NCBI RefSeq assembly: GCF_000284255.1
Contig: NC_017075.1
Location: forward strand, 310,001 to 374,000
Length of the DNA: 64,000 nucleotides
DNA from: Rubrivivax gelatinosus IL144
Lineage (GTDB): Bacteria > Pseudomonadota > Gammaproteobacteria > Burkholderiales > Burkholderiaceae_C
Direction of reading: 5' to 3'
Made by a program: the position numbers and the translations under genes. Shown here piece after piece: positions 15,687 to 30,154 of this stretch; within the stretch, counting starts at the first letter, position 1, and every line of letters begins with the position of its first letter. The notes below the pieces were generated by a model, which worked only from the letters and a program-made list of their open reading frames with translations, was not told the origin of the DNA and did not search any database.

Positions 15687-15738
15687 GCCTGACCGCGCGT
15701 CAGGCCACGCCGCGAAGCGCTGACATCCCCGTCGGCGC
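15687..15738 (+). promoter_or_regulatory. Alternative hairpins before trpE (candidate attenuator)
   Basis: GCCTGAC (15687-15693) pairs perfectly with GTCAGGC (15699-15705). GTCAG at 15699 can instead pair with CTGAC in GCGCTGAC (15717-15724), and GCGCTGAC can pair with GTCGGCGC (15731-15738). The three pairings exclude one another in turn, as in attenuators. No T-run follows, so an intrinsic terminator is not supported; a Rho- or translation-based switch would be needed. Confidence 0.4.
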
Positions 15739-15807
15739 CGCTTCCGCAAGACAGATGCAGTCCCTGAGCCAAGACGCGCCGGGAGACTGTCGCGAGAGGG
15801 CCCAGAA

Positions 15808-17283
15808 GTGATCACTGAACTCGAATTCAAGAGCCTGGCCGAGCAGGGCTACAACCGCATCCCGCTCATCGCCGAGGCCTTCGCCGACCTCGAGACCCCG
15901 CTGTCGCTGTACCTGAAGCTGGCCGGCGGCCAGCGCAACAGCTTCCTGCTCGAATCCGTCGTCGGCGGCGAACGTTTCGGCCGCTATTCGTTCATCGGCC
16001 TGCCGGCGCACACGCTGCTGCGTTCGACCGGCTGGGTGACCGAGGTCGTCAGCGACGGCGCCGTCGTCGAGACCCACGACGGCAACCCGCTGGACTTCGT
16101 CGAGGCCTACCAGAAGCGCTTCAAGGTCGCGCTGCCGCCGGGGCTGCCGCGTTTCTGCGGCGGGCTTGCCGGCTACTTCGGCTACGACGCGGTGCGCTAC
16201 ATCGAGCCGCGGCTGGCCAAGACCGAGAAGCCCGGCGGCCTGGACACGCCCGACATCCTGCTGCTGCAGACCGAGGAGGTCGCGGTCATCGACAACCTGT
16301 CGGGCCGGCTGTACCTGATCGTCTGGGCCGACCCGTCGGCGCCCGAGGCCTATTTCCGCGGCAAGAAGCGGCTCGCCGAGCTGACCGACCGGCTGCGTTA
16401 TTCGGTCACCGCGCCGCAGGTCAAGCGCGGCCCGAGCTACGCCGTCGAGCGCGAGACGCCGCGCGCGCAGCTCGAAGACGCTGTTCGCCGCTGCAAGGAG
16501 TACATCGCCGCCGGCGACTGCATGCAGGTCGTCATCGGCCAGCGGCTGAAGAAGCGCTACACCGAGAGTCCGCTGTCGCTGTACCGCGCGCTGCGTTCGC
16601 TGAACCCGTCGCCCTACATGTACTACTACGACATGGGCGACTTCCAGATCGTCGGCGCCAGCCCCGAGATCCTGGTGCGCCAGGAGACGACGGCCGAAGG
16701 CCGCAAGGTGACGATCCGCCCGCTGGCCGGCACGCGCCCGCGCGGCGCGACGCCCGAACGCGACGCCGCCATGGCCGCCGAGCTGGCCGCCGACCCGAAG
16801 GAACGCGCCGAGCACCTGATGCTGATCGACCTGGCGCGCAACGACATCGGCCGCATCGCGCAGACCGGCAGCGTCAAGGTCACCGAGGCCTTCGCGATCG
16901 AGCGCTACTCGCACGTGATGCACATCGTCAGCAACGTCGAGGGCCTGCTGAAGGAAGGCGCGACCAGCCTGGACGTGTTCCGCGCCAGCTTCCCCGCCGG
17001 CACCTTGAGCGGCGCGCCCAAGATCCGGGCGATGGAGATCATCGACGAGCTGGAGCCGGTCAAGCGCGGCATCTACGGCGGTGCCTTCGGCTACCTCAGC
17101 TTCGCTGGCGACATGGACCTGGCGATCGCCATCCGCACCGGCATCGTCCAGCACAACACGCTGTACGTGCAGGCCGCGGCGGGGGTCGTCGCCGACTCGG
17201 TGCCCGAGCTGGAGTGGAAGGAGACCGAGGCCAAGGCCCGGGCGCTCATCCGCGCGGCGGAACTCGTGGAAGAGGGGTTCTGA
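15808..17283 (+). CDS. trpE: Anthranilate synthase component I
   Basis: A 491-residue chorismate-using enzyme that forms anthranilate with TrpG. The start is GTG at 15808, preceded by GAGAGGG, and gives the usual N-terminus ([19 protein letters not shown]). The tryptophan feedback-binding LLES motif is at residues 47-50. Catalytic-domain features are intact: [53 protein letters not shown] and [12 protein letters not shown]. It is followed after two bases by trpG. Feedback inhibition by tryptophan is expected from the LLES motif. Confidence 0.98.
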   Translation: MITELEFKSLAEQGYNRIPLIAEAFADLETPLSLYLKLAGGQRNSFLLESVVGGERFGRYSFIGLPAHTLLRSTGWVTEVVSDGAVVETHDGNPLDFVEAYQKRFKVALPPGLPRFCGGLAGYFGYDAVRYIEPRLAKTEKPGGLDTPDILLLQTEEVAVIDNLSGRLYLIVWADPSAPEAYFRGKKRLAELTDRLRYSVTAPQVKRGPSYAVERETPRAQLEDAVRRCKEYIAAGDCMQVVIGQRLKKRYTESPLSLYRALRSLNPSPYMYYYDMGDFQIVGASPEILVRQETTAEGRKVTIRPLAGTRPRGATPERDAAMAAELAADPKERAEHLMLIDLARNDIGRIAQTGSVKVTEAFAIERYSHVMHIVSNVEGLLKEGATSLDVFRASFPAGTLSGAPKIRAMEIIDELEPVKRGIYGGAFGYLSFAGDMDLAIAIRTGIVQHNTLYVQAAAGVVADSVPELEWKETEAKARALIRAAELVEEGF

Positions 17284-17285
17284 TC

Positions 17286-17876
17286 ATGCTGCTGATGATC
17301 GACAACTACGACAGCTTCACCTTCAACCTGGTGCAGTACTTCGGCGAGCTCGGCGAGAACGTGCATGTAGTGCGCAACGACGAGATCGACGTCGCCGGCA
17401 TCGCGGCGCTGAAGCCCGACCGCCTGGTGCTGTCGCCCGGGCCGTGTTCGCCGGCCGAGGCGGGCGTCTGCATCGAGGCCATCCGCCACTTCACCGGCAA
17501 GCTGCCGCTGCTGGGCGTCTGCCTGGGCCACCAGGCTATCGGCGCCGCACTCGGCGGCAAGGTCATCCGCGCCAAGGTGCAGATGCACGGCAAGGCCAGC
17601 GAGATCACCACCGATGGCCGCGGCGTCTACGCCGGGCTGCCGGAGCGTTTCTCGGTCATCCGCTACCACTCGCTGGCCATCGAGCGCGAGACGCTGCCTG
17701 CCGAGCTGGAAGTCACGTCCTGGACCGAGGACGGCGAGATCATGGGCGTGCGCCACCGCGAACTGGCCGGCGGGCCGGCGCCGCTGGAAGGCGTGCAGTT
17801 CCACCCCGAGTCCATCCTCAGCGAACACGGCCACGCGATGCTGAAGAACTTCCTGCAGATGGGCGCCGCGCGCTGA
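17286..17876 (+). CDS. trpG: Anthranilate synthase component II (glutamine amidotransferase)
   Basis: A 196-residue class I glutaminase that feeds ammonia to TrpE. The catalytic triad is complete: C79 in [11 protein letters not shown]173 and E175 in [10 protein letters not shown]. The oxyanion segment [12 protein letters not shown] lies near residue 49. The start at 17286 gives [14 protein letters not shown], the normal family N-terminus. It lies two bases after trpE and 15 bases before trpD, where a GAGGGAGC ribosome-binding site is visible. In this order the same protein may also serve 4-amino-4-deoxychorismate synthase (family knowledge). Confidence 0.97.
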   Translation: MLLMIDNYDSFTFNLVQYFGELGENVHVVRNDEIDVAGIAALKPDRLVLSPGPCSPAEAGVCIEAIRHFTGKLPLLGVCLGHQAIGAALGGKVIRAKVQMHGKASEITTDGRGVYAGLPERFSVIRYHSLAIERETLPAELEVTSWTEDGEIMGVRHRELAGGPAPLEGVQFHPESILSEHGHAMLKNFLQMGAAR

Positions 17877-17891
17877 AGAGGGAGCAAGACC

Positions 17892-18926
17892 ATGCCGATC
17901 ACGAACACCGAGGCGCTGACCCGCGTCATCGAGCACCGCGAGATCTTCCACGACGAGATGCTGGACCTGATGCGCCGCATCATGAGCGGCGAGATGTCGC
18001 CGGTGATGATCGCGGCGCTCGCCGTCGGGCTGCGCGTCAAGAAGGAAAGCATCGGCGAGATCGCCGCCGCCGCCCAGGTGATGCGCGAGTTCGCGACGCC
18101 GGTGCCGCTGGCCGACCGCCGCGGCCTGGTCGACATCGTCGGCACCGGCGGTGACGGCTCGCACACCTTCAACATCTCGACCGCGTCGACCTTCGTCGCC
18201 GCCGCGGCCGGCGCGCGTGTCGCCAAACACGGCGGGCGCAGCGTCTCCTCCACATCCGGCTCGGCCGACGTGATGGAGGCGCTGGGTGCGCACCTGAACC
18301 TCACGCCCGAGCAGGTCGCCGCCTGCCTGGAGGAAACCGGCATCGGCTTCATGTTCGCGCCGAACCACCACGCGGCGATGAAACATGCCGCGCCGGTGCG
18401 CAAGGAACTCGGCGTGCGGACGATTTTCAACATCCTGGGCCCGCTGACCAACCCGGCCGGCGCGCCCAACCAGTTGCTCGGGGTCTTCCACCCCGACCTG
18501 GTCGGCATCCAGGTGCGCGTGCTGCAGCGCCTGGGCAGCGAGCACGCGCTGGTCGTCTACGGTACCTGCGGCATGGACGAGATCTCGCTGTCCGGCGAGA
18601 CGATGGTCGGCGAACTGAAGGGCGGCGAGGTGCGCGAGTACGTCGTGCATCCCAGCGACTTCGGTCTGCCGGTCTACGACGCGCGTGTGCTGCGTGTCGC
18701 CAACCGCGAGGAGTCGGTCGGCTGCATCCGCCGCGTGCTGGCCAACGAAGACGGCCCGCAGCGCGACATCGTGCTGCTCAATGCCGGCGCGGCGCTGTAC
18801 TGCGCCGGTGTCGCCGGCACGATCGCCGACGGCGTGCGCCGGGCGCGGGAAGCCGTGGCCTCCGGCGCCGCGGCGGCCAAGCTGGCGCAGTACGTCGAGG
18901 CCAGCAACCGCCACCGGGCCGCCTGA
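17892..18926 (+). CDS. trpD: Anthranilate phosphoribosyltransferase
   Basis: A 344-residue enzyme that joins anthranilate to PRPP. The PRPP-binding [16 protein letters not shown] loop lies near residue 84, [17 protein letters not shown] near 112 contains the second conserved glycine/serine stretch, and [25 protein letters not shown] follows in the active-site region. Length and all motifs are normal. The gene is separate from trpG, as in most Burkholderiales, and ends two bases before trpC. Confidence 0.97.
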   Translation: MPITNTEALTRVIEHREIFHDEMLDLMRRIMSGEMSPVMIAALAVGLRVKKESIGEIAAAAQVMREFATPVPLADRRGLVDIVGTGGDGSHTFNISTASTFVAAAAGARVAKHGGRSVSSTSGSADVMEALGAHLNLTPEQVAACLEETGIGFMFAPNHHAAMKHAAPVRKELGVRTIFNILGPLTNPAGAPNQLLGVFHPDLVGIQVRVLQRLGSEHALVVYGTCGMDEISLSGETMVGELKGGEVREYVVHPSDFGLPVYDARVLRVANREESVGCIRRVLANEDGPQRDIVLLNAGAALYCAGVAGTIADGVRRAREAVASGAAAAKLAQYVEASNRHRAA

Positions 18927-18928
18927 CG

Positions 18929-19717
18929 ATGGACGACATCCTCCAGCGCATCGTCGCCGTCAAGCACGAGGAGATCGCCGAGGCCCGCCGCGCGCGCAGT
19001 CTGCAGGACTGGCGTGCCGCTGCCGAGGCTGCCGCGCCGGTGCGCGGTTTCGCGGCCGCGCTGCGCCGCCGTGCCAACGCCGGCCAGGCCGCGGTCATCG
19101 CCGAGGTCAAGAAAGCTAGCCCCAGCAAGGGCGTGCTGCGCGACCCCTTCGTGCCGGCCGAGATCGCCGCGTCGTACGAGCGTCACGGCGCCGCGTGCCT
19201 GAGCGTGCTGACCGACCGCCGCTTCTTCCAGGGCGGCGTCGAGGCGCTGCAGGCCGCACGCGCCGCCTGCGCGCTGCCGGTGCTGCGCAAGGACTTCATC
19301 GTCGACGAGGTCCAGGTCTTCGAGGCGCGGGCGATGGGCGCCGACGCGATCCTGCTGATCGCCGCCTGCCTGGAGGACGGCCGCATGCGCGACCTCGAGG
19401 CCTGCGCGATGTCGCTCGGGCTGGACGTGCTGGTCGAGGTGCACGACGGCGCCGAACTCGAGCGTGCGCTGCGCCTGGCGACGCCGCTGGTCGGCATCAA
19501 CAACCGCAACCTGCGGAGCTTCGAGGTCACGCTGGAAACGACGCTGGGCCTCTTGCCGTGCGTGCCGGCCGACCGGCTGCTGGTCACCGAGTCCGGCATT
19601 CTGGGCCCCGACGACGTGCACCGCATGCGTTCGGCCGGCGTCAATGCCTTCCTCGTCGGCGAAGCCTTCATGCGCGCCGCCGACCCCGGCGCCGCGCTGG
19701 CGAGCCTGTTCGCATGA
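18929..19717 (+). CDS. trpC: Indole-3-glycerol phosphate synthase
   Basis: A 262-residue TIM-barrel enzyme, the stand-alone form without the TrpF domain found fused in E. coli. Catalytic segments are present: [14 protein letters not shown] near residue 60, [15 protein letters not shown] near 121, [12 protein letters not shown] near 170, [12 protein letters not shown] near 189 and VTESGI near 215. It forms indole-3-glycerol phosphate from CdRP. trpF, trpB and trpA are not in the window. The stop overlaps the ung-like start (ATGA, 19714-19717). Confidence 0.97.
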   Translation: MDDILQRIVAVKHEEIAEARRARSLQDWRAAAEAAAPVRGFAAALRRRANAGQAAVIAEVKKASPSKGVLRDPFVPAEIAASYERHGAACLSVLTDRRFFQGGVEALQAARAACALPVLRKDFIVDEVQVFEARAMGADAILLIAACLEDGRMRDLEACAMSLGLDVLVEVHDGAELERALRLATPLVGINNRNLRSFEVTLETTLGLLPCVPADRLLVTESGILGPDDVHRMRSAGVNAFLVGEAFMRAADPGAALASLFA

Positions 19718-20394
19718 CGGCCGACGACCTGCCGGCGGCGTTCGCGACGCTGCCGCCGGCCTGGCGTGCCGTGCTGCCCGGCTGGACGCCGGCGGCCGAG
19801 GCGGCGGTCGTCGAGCGTGTGCGTGCGGTCTCCGGCGACCGTGAGATCGGGCCGCCGGATCCGTTCCGGGCGCTGCGCCTGGTGTCGCCCGAGGCGGCGC
19901 GCGTCGTCATCCTCGGCCAGGATCCGTACCCGCGGCCCGGTCATGCCGACGGCATGGCCTTCTCGGCGGGTCAGGGGAAACCCCACTCGCTGCGTCGGAT
20001 ATTCGACGTGCTCGCGGCCGATCGCCCGGCCTGGCAGCGTCCGGCCGACTGGTGCCTGGACCCTTGGGCGGCGCAAGGGGTGCTGCTGCTGAACCCGGTG
20101 CTGACGGTGGAGATCGGCAGCGCCGGCAGCCACATGAGTTGTGGTTGGCAGGCGCTCACATCCGAAATCATCTCGGTGCTGTGTCGCCGAGTGGTGCCGC
20201 CGGCTTTTCTGCTGTGGGGCAAGCCCGCCAACGCGTTCTTCGACGCCGCCTGCCCGGCCGGCTGCACGCCGCCGGTCTGGCGCACCCGCCACCCCTCGCA
20301 CGACTTCAAGCGCGAGTTCATGGCCGACGGCAGTCACTTCGCCGCCACGGCAGATCGTGTCGACTGGTGGGGAGGGGCTGGTATTTCCCGCTGA
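19714..20394 (+). CDS. ung: Uracil-DNA glycosylase family protein, divergent motifs
   Basis: A 226-residue DNA-repair enzyme that removes uracil from DNA. The water-activating motif reads GQDPYP (residues 68-73) where E. coli Ung has GQDPYH, and is followed by [11 protein letters not shown]. The [10 protein letters not shown] segment (124-133) supplies the base-recognition Asn. The leucine-loop motif is altered: HPSHDF at 193-198 instead of HPSPLS. Catalytic D70 and H193 are kept, so activity is likely, but the loop may change substrate handling. The gene is translationally coupled to trpC, and the promoter of the tRNA cluster overlaps its 3' end. Confidence 0.85.
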   Translation: MTADDLPAAFATLPPAWRAVLPGWTPAAEAAVVERVRAVSGDREIGPPDPFRALRLVSPEAARVVILGQDPYPRPGHADGMAFSAGQGKPHSLRRIFDVLAADRPAWQRPADWCLDPWAAQGVLLLNPVLTVEIGSAGSHMSCGWQALTSEIISVLCRRVVPPAFLLWGKPANAFFDAACPAGCTPPVWRTRHPSHDFKREFMADGSHFAATADRVDWWGGAGISR

Positions 20395-20400
20395 CCGTGC

Positions 20401-20406
20401 TACACT
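20401..20406 (+). promoter_or_regulatory. -10 box of the tRNA-tufB promoter
   Basis: TACACT lies 12 bases ahead of the tRNA-Tyr gene, where a stable-RNA promoter is expected. The -35 region falls within the last ung codons and is weak. A GGCTCTCC stretch follows the box, compatible with a GC-rich discriminator. Confidence 0.42.
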
Positions 20407-20418
20407 AGTTGGCTCTCC

Positions 20419-20504
20419 GGAGGGGTGCCCGAGTGGCTAAAGGGGGCAGACTGTAAATCTGTTGGCTTACGCCTACGCTGGTTCGAATCCAGCCTCCTCC
20501 ACCA
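20419..20504 (+). tRNA. tRNA-Tyr (GTA)
   Basis: An 86-base tRNA including encoded CCA. The acceptor arms GGAGGGG and CTCCTCC pair with one G-T. Anticodon GTA is at 20453-20455 in the loop CTGTAAA, followed by a long variable arm typical of tRNA-Tyr, and GGTTCGAATCC is the T-arm. First of three clustered tRNAs upstream of tufB, an order related to that of E. coli tyrU-glyT-thrT-tufB. Confidence 0.97.
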
Positions 20505-20530
20505 GAGAGACACGCTTGACGGTTGTGCCC

Positions 20531-20604
20531 GCGGGAGTAGTTCAATGGCAGAACCTTAGCCTTCCAAGCTAATGACGCGGGTTCGATTCCCGTCTCCCGC
20601 TCCA
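20531..20604 (+). tRNA. tRNA-Gly (TCC)
   Basis: A 74-base tRNA with encoded CCA. Acceptor GCGGGAG pairs with CTCCCGC; the loop CTTCCAA gives anticodon TCC at 20563-20565; T-arm GGGTTCGATTCCC is canonical. It lies 26 bases after tRNA-Tyr and is processed from the same transcript. Confidence 0.97.
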
Positions 20605-20700
20605 GGAAGGTCTGAAAGGTCCGTCGAGCGTCCCGCGCCGTCGTTACGGGTCTGCCGGTCCATCTGGTTGGCAGTGCCGGTCGTCAGACCCGTACCGATT

Positions 20701-20775
<75 letters not shown>

Positions 20776-20831
20776 CGACTTGCTAACAATCGACTCGACA
20801 CGATTGAGTCTCTCAGCCAGGAGCACCTGAC

Positions 20832-22022
<1,191 letters not shown>

Positions 22023-22040
22023 TCTGTCAAGGTTTTACGC

Positions 22041-22116
22041 AGGGGCATAGCTCAACTGGCAGAGCGTCGGTCTCCAAAACCGAAGGTCGGGGGTTCGATC
22101 CCCTCTGCCCCTGCCA
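22041..22116 (+). tRNA. tRNA-Trp (CCA)
   Basis: A 76-base tRNA with encoded CCA. Acceptor AGGGGCA pairs with TGCCCCT; anticodon CCA is at 22074-22076 in loop CTCCAAA; T-arm GGGGTTCGATCCCC. It lies 18 bases after tufB, the usual position before secE in proteobacteria. Confidence 0.97.
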
Positions 22117-22159
22117 CCCGACTGCTCGGGTGCCCAATACACCAGCCCGCGGGCGCTGA

Positions 22160-22176
22160 AAAGCCCGGCGGGCTTT
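22160..22176 (+). terminator. Hairpin between tRNA-Trp and secE
   Basis: AAAGCCC and GGGCTTT form a perfect 7-bp stem with a 3-base loop. It ends in TTT but no longer T-run follows, so it is at best a moderate terminator after tRNA-Trp. A separate secE promoter downstream was not clear. Confidence 0.45.
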
Positions 22177-22208
22177 GCTGCTGATGGCGGCAAAGTAACC
22201 TCTAGCCC

Positions 22209-22595
22209 ATGTCCACCCAACCCCAAGTCGAAACCGTCTCCACGGGCGCCGACAAAGCCAAGCTGGCTGTCGCTGCCGTACTGCTCGTGGCCGGTGTCGT
22301 CGTGTTCTACGTGCTCGGTCAGCGTGACCTGTGGCAGCGCGTCATTGCGCTGCTGGTCCTCGTGGCCGGCGCCGTGGGCGTCTTCTTCACCGCCGAGACC
22401 GGCCGCCAGTTGATCGGCTTCGGTCGCGAGTCGGTCAAGGAAGTGAAGAAGGTGGTCTGGCCGACCCGCAAGGAAGCGGGCCAGATGACCCTCTACGTGT
22501 TCGCCTTCGTCGTCGCGATGGCGCTCTTCATGTTCCTGACCGACAAGACGCTGGAGTGGGTGTTGTACGACCTGATCCTGGGCTGGAAGCGCTGA
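22209..22595 (+). CDS. secE: Preprotein translocase subunit SecE
   Basis: A 128-residue membrane subunit of the SecYEG channel, the long three-helix proteobacterial form (E. coli 127). Hydrophobic segments lie near residues 19-37, 43-62 and 94-113. The conserved cytoplasmic amphipathic stretch [17 protein letters not shown] before the last helix is present. It is 10 bases before nusG, the classic secE-nusG pair. Confidence 0.97.
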   Translation: MSTQPQVETVSTGADKAKLAVAAVLLVAGVVVFYVLGQRDLWQRVIALLVLVAGAVGVFFTAETGRQLIGFGRESVKEVKKVVWPTRKEAGQMTLYVFAFVVAMALFMFLTDKTLEWVLYDLILGWKR

Positions 22596-22605
22596 GGCGA
22601 ACACG

Positions 22606-23184
22606 ATGACGGAACCGCAAGCCACCCCAACCCCCGAGAGCGCCGCTCCCAGCGCCAAGCGCTGGTACGTCGTGCACGCCTATTCGGGCATGGAGAAGGC
22701 CGTCGAGCGCAACCTGCGCGAGCGCATCGACCGCGCCGGCATGCAGGACAAGTTCGGCCGCATCCTGGTGCCGACCGAAGAAGTCGTCGAGCTGAAGAAC
22801 GGCAAGAAGGCCGTCACCGAGCGCCGTTTCTTCCCGGGCTACGTGCTCGTCGAGATGGAAATGGCCGACGACACCTGGCACCTGGTCAAGCACACGAGCA
22901 AGGTCACCGGCTTCGTCGGCGGCGCGCGCAACCGCCCGGCCCCGATCTCGGAAGCCGAGGTGATGAAGATCGTCAACCAGATGCAGGAAGGCGTCGACAA
23001 GCCCCGGCCCAAGGTCGAGTGGACGGTTGGCGAGATGGTCCGCGTCAAGGAAGGCCCCTTCACCTACTTCAACGGCGCCGTCGAGGAAGTCAACTACGAA
23101 AAGAGCAAGGTCAAGGTGTCGGTCACGATCTTCGGTCGTGCCACCGGCGTCGAGCTCGACTTCTCGCAGGTCGAGAAGGTCTGA
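22606..23184 (+). CDS. nusG: Transcription termination/antitermination factor NusG
   Basis: A 192-residue protein, slightly longer than E. coli NusG (181) because of a Pro/Ala-rich N-terminus. The NGN domain begins at [20 protein letters not shown] near residue 18, and the KOW domain near residue 142 contains [21 protein letters not shown]. It links RNA polymerase with Rho or ribosomal protein S10. It follows secE by 10 bases and precedes the L11 operon leader. Confidence 0.98.
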   Translation: MTEPQATPTPESAAPSAKRWYVVHAYSGMEKAVERNLRERIDRAGMQDKFGRILVPTEEVVELKNGKKAVTERRFFPGYVLVEMEMADDTWHLVKHTSKVTGFVGGARNRPAPISEAEVMKIVNQMQEGVDKPRPKVEWTVGEMVRVKEGPFTYFNGAVEEVNYEKSKVKVSVTIFGRATGVELDFSQVEKV

Positions 23185-23214
23185 GCGGCCTTCGGCGCGG
23201 CCTGCCGCGCTCGG

Positions 23215-23250
23215 ATTTCAGGGCGTCCGCCTGCAACCCCGGACGCCTGG
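23215..23250 (+). promoter_or_regulatory. Structured leader before rplK
   Basis: The 130-base gap between nusG and rplK contains GGCGTCCG paired with CGGACGCC around a short loop. In E. coli the L11-L1 message is repressed by L1 binding to a leader stem; this hairpin is a candidate for the same role. The L1-site consensus was not verified. Confidence 0.35.
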
Positions 23251-23314
23251 TGCAAGCAGGGTTGTATGACGAGGAGCTGGTGACCCCAGCGCTAGAACTC
23301 GGTTAGGAGCCATC

Positions 23315-23746
23315 ATGGCAAAGAAGATCGTCGGCTTCATCAAGCTGCAAGTCCCGGCCGGCAAGGCCAATCCCTCGCCCCCGATCGGCCCCGCGCTCGG
23401 TCAGCGCGGCCTGAACATCATGGAGTTCTGCAAGGCGTTCAACGCCCAGACGCAGAGCTACGAGCCGGGCCTGAAGCTGCCGGTCGTGATCACGGCCTAC
23501 GCCGACAAGTCCTTCACCTTCATCCTGAAGTCGCCCCCGGCGACCGTGCTGCTGAAGAAGGCGGCCAAGATCGAGAAGGGTTCCGGCCGTGCCCACCTGG
23601 AGAAGGTCGGCAAGGTCACGCGCGCCCAGCTCGAGGAAATCGCCAAGACCAAGATGAAGGACCTCACCGCCGCCGACATGGACGCCGCGGTGAAGACCAT
23701 CGCCGGTTCCGCCCGCTCGATGGGCCTCATTGTTGAAGGGGTCTGA
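23315..23746 (+). CDS. rplK: 50S ribosomal protein L11
   Basis: A 143-residue protein (E. coli 142) that binds the 23S GTPase-associated region. The N-terminal [27 protein letters not shown] holds the conserved proline-rich thiostrepton-region face, and [16 protein letters not shown] is the C-terminal RNA-binding end. A TAGGAG ribosome-binding site precedes ATG 23315. It is four bases ahead of rplA. Confidence 0.99.
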   Translation: MAKKIVGFIKLQVPAGKANPSPPIGPALGQRGLNIMEFCKAFNAQTQSYEPGLKLPVVITAYADKSFTFILKSPPATVLLKKAAKIEKGSGRAHLEKVGKVTRAQLEEIAKTKMKDLTAADMDAAVKTIAGSARSMGLIVEGV

Positions 23747-23750
23747 CGCC

Positions 23751-24452
23751 ATGGCCAAGCTCACGAAGAAAGCCAAGGCCCTGCAGGGCAAGGTCGAAAG
23801 CACCAAGCTGTACCCGCTGACCGACGCTCTGGCGCTGGTCAAGGAGTGCGCCACCGCCAAGTTCGACGAGTCGATCGACGTCGCCGTGCAGCTCGGCGTC
23901 GATGCCAAGAAGTCCGACCAGGTCGTTCGCGGCGCGGTCGTGATGCCCGCCGGCACCGGCAAGACCAAGCGCGTCGCCGTCTTCGCCCAAGGCGCCAAGG
24001 CCGAGGAAGCCAAGGCCGCCGGTGCCGACATCGTCGGCATGGACGACCTGGCCGCCGAGATCAAGGCCGGCAACCTGAACTTCGACGTCGTGATCGCCTC
24101 GCCGGACACGATGCGCATCGTCGGTACGCTGGGTCAGATCCTCGGCCCGCGCGGCCTGATGCCGAACCCGAAGGTCGGCACCGTGACCCCGGACGTCGCC
24201 ACGGCCGTGAAGAACGCCAAGGCCGGCCAGGTCCAGTTCCGCGTCGACAAGGCCGGCATCATCCACGCGACGATCGGCCGCCGTTCGTTCGAGTCGGATC
24301 GCCTGACCGATAACCTGCGCGCGCTGATCGAGGCCCTGAACAAGGCCAAACCGGCGTCGAGCAAGGGCGTCTACCTGCGCAAGGTCGCCGTGTCGTCGAC
24401 GATGGGCATCGGCGTTCGCGTCGACACCCAGTCGATCGCCGCCCAGGCCTGA
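23751..24452 (+). CDS. rplA: 50S ribosomal protein L1
   Basis: A 233-residue protein (E. coli 234) forming the L1 stalk, and normally the translational repressor of its own operon. Family features are [11 protein letters not shown] at the start, [34 protein letters not shown] and the [11 protein letters not shown] region. The start at 23751 is chosen over an in-frame upstream codon inside rplK because it gives the standard MAKL N-terminus four bases after the rplK stop. Confidence 0.99.
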   Translation: MAKLTKKAKALQGKVESTKLYPLTDALALVKECATAKFDESIDVAVQLGVDAKKSDQVVRGAVVMPAGTGKTKRVAVFAQGAKAEEAKAAGADIVGMDDLAAEIKAGNLNFDVVIASPDTMRIVGTLGQILGPRGLMPNPKVGTVTPDVATAVKNAKAGQVQFRVDKAGIIHATIGRRSFESDRLTDNLRALIEALNKAKPASSKGVYLRKVAVSSTMGIGVRVDTQSIAAQA

Positions 24453-24733
24453 ACGTGATACGAGGCCGCACGCTCCAGTCTGGCGTGCGGCTTCTTGAAT
24501 TGGTGGGCTGTCCGGCCGCGAGGCTGGGCAGGTCATCCAAGACCGCTGGCGGGGCCTTCGGGTTCCTTAATCGAGCGGCCGCCCGCAAGGGCGACCGACG
24601 GCCAGCGCAGATGGCGGTCCCGCTGCTGAAGGTTTTCCCGGAGTTGTTGCCGGGGGTTCCCGAAACAGAAGGTCGCTGATTCCAGGCGTGCCGCGGTCGC
24701 AAGACCCGGCACATGATGTGTGAGGAACAGACC
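24453..24733 (+). promoter_or_regulatory. L10 leader region
   Basis: The 281 bases between rplA and rplJ contain no gene and fold into several GC-rich stems (for example GGCCGCACGC with GCGTGCGGC near 24463-24494). Position and length fit the ribosomal protein L10 leader, which binds the L10-L12 complex to repress rplJL translation. The conserved kink-turn was not traced base by base. Confidence 0.55.
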
Positions 24734-25252
24734 TTGAGTCTCAATCGCAACGAGAAGGCAGCCGTCGTCGACGGCGTGTCGGCGCAAGCCGCACGCTCGC
24801 AGACGCTCGCGCTCGCCGAGTATCGCGGCCTCACCGTGGCTCACCTCGATACGCTGCGCCGTCAGGCGCGCGACAAGGGCGTTTACCTTCACGTGCTGAA
24901 GAACACGCTCGCCCGTCGCGCCGTTGCCGGCACGCCGTTCGAAGTGGCCTCGGACGCGATGGTCGGCCCGCTGATCTACGGCTTTTCCGAGGATGCCGTC
25001 GCCGCCGCGAAAGTCGTCGCCGACTTCGCCAAGGGCAACGACAAGCTCGTCGTCAAGGGCGGTGCTTACGCTGGCAAGGCGCTCGACGCCAACGGTATCA
25101 AGGCCCTGGCCGCGATCCCGAGCCGCGAAGTGCTGATCGCCCAAGTGGCGGGCCTGCTGAAGTCGCCGATCCAGCGCATGGCCGGCGTGCTCGCCGCCGT
25201 CGCCGAGAAGAAGGGCGGCGCCGAGGCGCCCGCCGAAGCCCCGGCGGCCTGA
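24734..25252 (+). CDS. rplJ: 50S ribosomal protein L10
   Basis: A 172-residue stalk-base protein that anchors L7/L12 dimers. The start is taken as TTG 24734, which gives [14 protein letters not shown], the family N-terminus, with GAGGAA eight bases upstream. The ATG pair at 24713-24716 would add seven residues and lacks a ribosome-binding site. The middle [15 protein letters not shown] segment binds 23S rRNA; the Ala/Glu-rich C-terminus is the L12-binding helix end. A weak TTG start suits autogenous translational control. Confidence 0.96.
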   Translation: MSLNRNEKAAVVDGVSAQAARSQTLALAEYRGLTVAHLDTLRRQARDKGVYLHVLKNTLARRAVAGTPFEVASDAMVGPLIYGFSEDAVAAAKVVADFAKGNDKLVVKGGAYAGKALDANGIKALAAIPSREVLIAQVAGLLKSPIQRMAGVLAAVAEKKGGAEAPAEAPAA

Positions 25253-25296
25253 CGCATCCGATTCATTGAACTTTTACTGATTTCGAGGAACCTGAA

Positions 25297-25674
25297 ATGG
25301 CATTCGACAAAGACGCTTTCCTGGCTGCGATGGACAGCATGACCGTCATGGAGCTCAATGACCTGGTCAAGGCCATCGAGGAGAAGTTCGGCGTGTCCGC
25401 CGCCGCCATGGCCGCCCCGGCCGCCGGCGGTGCCGGCGCCGCTGCCGCCCCGGCCGAAGAGAAGACCGAATTCAACGTCGTGCTGCTCGAAGCCGGCGCG
25501 AACAAGGTCTCGGTCATCAAGGCCGTGCGCGAACTGACGGGCCTGGGCCTGAAGGAAGCCAAGGACCTGGTCGACGGCGCTCCGAAGAACGTCAAGGAAG
25601 GCATCGCCAAGGCCGACGCCGAAGCCGCCGTCAAGAAGCTGGTCGAAGCCGGCGCCAAGGCCGAGCTGAAGTAA
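25297..25674 (+). CDS. rplL: 50S ribosomal protein L7/L12
   Basis: A 125-residue acidic stalk protein (E. coli 121). The N-terminal dimerisation helix is followed by an Ala/Gly/Pro-rich hinge (about residues 36-52) and the factor-binding C-terminal domain with [20 protein letters not shown] near 72-91. A GAGGAA ribosome-binding site lies ahead of ATG 25297. It is made in several copies per ribosome and lies 44 bases after rplJ. Confidence 0.99.
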   Translation: MAFDKDAFLAAMDSMTVMELNDLVKAIEEKFGVSAAAMAAPAAGGAGAAAAPAEEKTEFNVVLLEAGANKVSVIKAVRELTGLGLKEAKDLVDGAPKNVKEGIAKADAEAAVKKLVEAGAKAELK

Positions 25675-25684
25675 TTCGGACCGC

Positions 25685-25706
25685 GGGGTCGGCGTTTGCC
25701 GGCCCC
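25685..25706 (+). other. First hairpin after rplL
   Basis: GGGGTCGGC and GCCGGCCCC pair over nine positions (one T-G) around the loop GTTT, 11 bases after the rplL stop. No T-run follows, so it is more likely a pause, processing or partial termination site than a full terminator. Confidence 0.6.
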
Positions 25707-25718
25707 CGGTCACGGATC

Positions 25719-25777
25719 GGTGTTCCGGGCCTCGCCCGGGAACACCTGCAAGAGCCCGAGGGGCGCTTGCAAGTGTT
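25719..25777 (+). promoter_or_regulatory. Mutually exclusive hairpins before rpoB
   Basis: Hairpin 1 (25719-25746): GGTGTTCC-GGGC with GCCC-g-GGAACACC. Hairpin 2 (25741-25777): a 17-position stem, 15 of them Watson-Crick, starting AACAC and closing with GTGTT around a GAG loop. They share bases 25741-25746 and cannot form together. Hairpin 2 is long enough to be an RNase III substrate. Confidence 0.6.
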
Positions 25778-26032
25778 CTCTGATCCGACTGCAGGGAACG
25801 GGTTTGGTCGGACTCCGGTGCAACGCCGGGGTTGTCCGCCAGCGGCAGGTAGTGGCCTGCCACCAAGCCTCGGACACGCCGCCGCCGCCGACACGCCGCT
25901 CCGCCAGGGAGCTGCCACCGGCGCCGCCCCCGAGGACTCACACGCCTCGGCTCGGTGCGCAATGTCCGGGCAGCCAGTCGCCGACGAAATGCAGCCCGAG
26001 GCCAGGGCGGCATTGTCGACACGGAGAGTTCA

Positions 26033-30154
<4,122 letters not shown>

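Larger units (their letters stand above)
25675..26032. other. rplL-rpoB intergenic region (358 bases)
   Basis: No gene lies here. The first 100 bases are packed with hairpins (see 25685-25777); the rest is GC-rich leader of the rpoB message up to the GGAGAG ribosome-binding site at 26023. The corresponding E. coli gap holds an attenuator and an RNase III cut site that lower rpoBC expression relative to rplJL. Confidence 0.8.

Noticed and set aside
15717..15760. Intrinsic terminator in the trp leader
   Set aside because: The last hairpin is followed by CGCTTCCGC, not a T-run, so classical termination cannot be claimed.
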